Source: a bacterium CG2_30_54_10 (lineage in GTDB: Bacteria; Muiribacteriota; Ozemobacteria; Ozemobacterales; Ozemobacteraceae). From it: a stretch of DNA of 6,723 nt. Position 1 is the first letter of the stretch; each line of letters begins with the position of its first letter. Position numbers and translations under genes: made by a program. Shown piece by piece: positions 5,369-6,723 of the stretch. The stretch is from NCBI GenBank assembly GCA_001872985.1, contig MNYA01000284.1:1-6723 (forward strand), given 5' to 3'. Under the pieces are notes generated by a model. That model worked only from the letters and a program-made list of their open reading frames with translations. It ran no database searches and was not told the origin of the DNA.

Positions 5369-6723
5369 CTTCGGCCTGCTTCGAAGGCTTTTTAACCCCG
5401 TAGATTCCAAAAATTTTTTCTGCAACGCTCGCCGGAACTTCGTCGTAGTGTAACACTTCCATGGTGAAACATGCACGCCCCTGCGAAAGCGACCGCAACT
5501 GCGTCGAATAACCGAACATATCTGACAACGGAGCCTGACATTCGATCAGCCGGATTTCAGGACGCATCTCGACCTGAAGAACCTTTCCCCTGCGGGAGCT
5601 CATATTGCCGATGATGTCGCCCATATACTGGTCGGGGGTTTCGACCTCAACCCGCATATACGGCTCAAGCAGAACCGGATGGGCCTTCAGCAAGCCATCT
5701 TTGGCCGCCTGGAAACCGGCAATTTTAAATGCGATATCACTGCTGTCGACCTCGTGATACGAACCACCGAGGAGGGTGATCTGAACATCGACGACCGGAA
5801 AACCAGCCAGAACACCATCGTTCAGCGCATCCCGCACACCCTGCTCGACGGATTTAATGTATTGACGGGGAATCGTCCCATCTTTTACGTGGTCGACAAA
5901 CTCTACGCCCTTTCCACGTGGGAGAGGTTCAACCGTGAGAATGACATGGCCGTATTGCCCATGACCACCTGATTGCTTGACGTGCCTCGCCTCGCCGTTA
6001 GCGGGAACTTTGATTCCCTCTTTGTATGCGACCTGCGGTTTGCCGACGGTCGCTTTTACACCAAACTCGCGCAGGATGCGATCGACGATAATTTCGAGAT
6101 GAAGTTCGCCCATTCCGGCGATGATGGTCTCCCCGGTGTCTTGATCGACGGAAGCCCTAAAAGTCGGGTCTTCGTCCATCAATATATTCAGGACATTGCT
6201 AAGTTTGGCAAGATCACCTTGGGTATTGGCTTCAATGGCAACTGAAATGACTGTCTCAGGAAATTTGATCTGCTCGAGAAGGATTGGAAAGTCTTCAGTC
6301 GCCAGGGTGTCGCCAGTTCCGACCTTTTTCAAGCCGACCACTGCAACGATATCCCCTGCCCGGATCATTTCAAGTTCCTGGCGCTGGTTGGCATGCATTT
6401 GAAGAAGCCTGCCAAGTCGGTCTCTTCCGCCGCGTGAAACATTCAGCACCTGGCCACCCGATTTCATTGTTCCGGAGTAGACCCTGATATAAGCTAGTTT
6501 ACCGACATGGGGATCTGAAGCAATTTTAAAAACCAGCGCCACGAACGGGCCCTTGGGATCAGTCTTGAGTTGGATCTCGGCTCCGGTTTTGCTGTGATGC
6601 CCCTTGGCCGGAAGAATATCGAGAGGCGAGGGAAGATACCAAACAACCGCATCAAGGAGAGCCTGAACCCCTTTATTCTTGAAGGCGCTCCCAGCGAGGA
6701 CCGGAACCATTTTCCCTTTGAGG
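5361..6723 (-). CDS. fusA: Elongation factor G, C-terminal two-thirds (5' end outside window)
   Basis: EF-G is the cytoplasmic GTPase that drives ribosomal translocation after peptide bond formation and also helps recycle ribosomes. The visible part is about 453 codons; the reading frame is open at the right edge, so the G domain is missing only because the window ends. Counting from the first visible Met (codon 6710-6708), the end of the G-domain region (GSAFKNKGVQALLDAV) is at 7-22, domain II at about 53-142, domain III at about 149-222 with IIAGMGELHLEIIVDR, domain IV at about 224-340 and domain V at about 343-430. Domain IV keeps the QSGGHGQYGH loop and the GGSYHEVDSS tip; His319 matches E. 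coli His583, which is needed for fast translocation. Domain V keeps MFGYSTQLRSL. A short basic tail follows. No frameshift is seen. rpsJ, not tuf, comes next. Identification is secure; an EF-G paralogue is less likely given the operon position. Confidence 0.98.
   Translation of the reverse strand, partial: LKGKMVPVLAGSAFKNKGVQALLDAVVWYLPSPLDILPAKGHHSKTGAEIQLKTDPKGPFVALVFKIASDPHVGKLAYIRVYSGTMKSGGQVLNVSRGGRDRLGRLLQMHANQRQELEMIRAGDIVAVVGLKKVGTGDTLATEDFPILLEQIKFPETVISVAIEANTQGDLAKLSNVLNILMDEDPTFRASVDQDTGETIIAGMGELHLEIIVDRILREFGVKATVGKPQVAYKEGIKVPANGEARHVKQSGGHGQYGHVILTVEPLPRGKGVEFVDHVKDGTIPRQYIKSVEQGVRDALNDGVLAGFPVVDVQITLLGGSYHEVDSSDIAFKIAGFQAAKDGLLKAHPVLLEPYMRVEVETPDQYMGDIIGNMSSRRGKVLQVEMRPEIRLIECQAPLSDMFGYSTQLRSLSQGRACFTMEVLHYDEVPASVAEKIFGIYGVKKPSKQAEAR

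Noticed and set aside
6690..6723. Truncated or internally started fusA pseudogene
   Set aside because: The frame continues upstream of the first visible Met to the window edge with EF-G-like residues (LKGK before MVPVLAGSAF), so the missing 5' part is simply outside the window.

Overview
The window is one stretch of a bacterial str/S10 ribosomal protein gene cluster, read entirely from the minus strand. In transcription order (right to left) it holds the 3' part of fusA (EF-G), rpsJ (S10), rplC (L3), rplD (L4), rplW (L23), rplB (L2), rpsS (S19), rplV (L22), rpsC (S3), rplP (L16) and the 5' part of rpmC (L29). Both end genes run off the window. Gaps between genes are 3 to 24 nt, with one 4-nt overlap (rplD/rplW); the fusA-rpsJ gap is 57 nt. 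This is the layout of a single co-transcribed unit with coupled translation. There is no gene-free stretch of 300 bases, no RNA gene, no mobile element and no convincing plus-strand gene: the long plus-strand reading frames are antisense shadows.

All proteins are clearly bacterial. Purine-rich Shine-Dalgarno sequences precede nearly every gene, and base composition is roughly balanced to slightly GC-rich. fusA is followed directly by rpsJ with no tuf gene between them. Bacteroidota share that order but generally lack Shine-Dalgarno sites, so they are unlikely. I cannot name the phylum from this window. The unusual extensions on two ribosomal proteins suggest a less-studied, perhaps uncultured lineage.

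Most genes are conventional in length and key residues, but L22 and L29 are not. L22 is 280 residues instead of about 110. It carries an N-terminal region of about 79 residues that looks like the N-terminal domain of small-subunit protein S13, with the first 24 residues aligning without a gap. It also has a C-terminal tail of about 94 residues, rich in Ala, Ser, Lys, Glu and Pro, containing five tandem hexapeptides. L29 continues in frame for at least 38 residues past its usual end and is still open at the window edge. In known ribosomes L22 and L29 both lie around the polypeptide exit tunnel, so the most interesting hypothesis is a lineage-specific rebuilding of the tunnel-exit surface, including a small-subunit-type fold attached to a large-subunit protein. 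Smaller oddities are a divergent peptidyl-transferase-proximal loop in L3 and possible weak RNA hairpins in the fusA-rpsJ gap.
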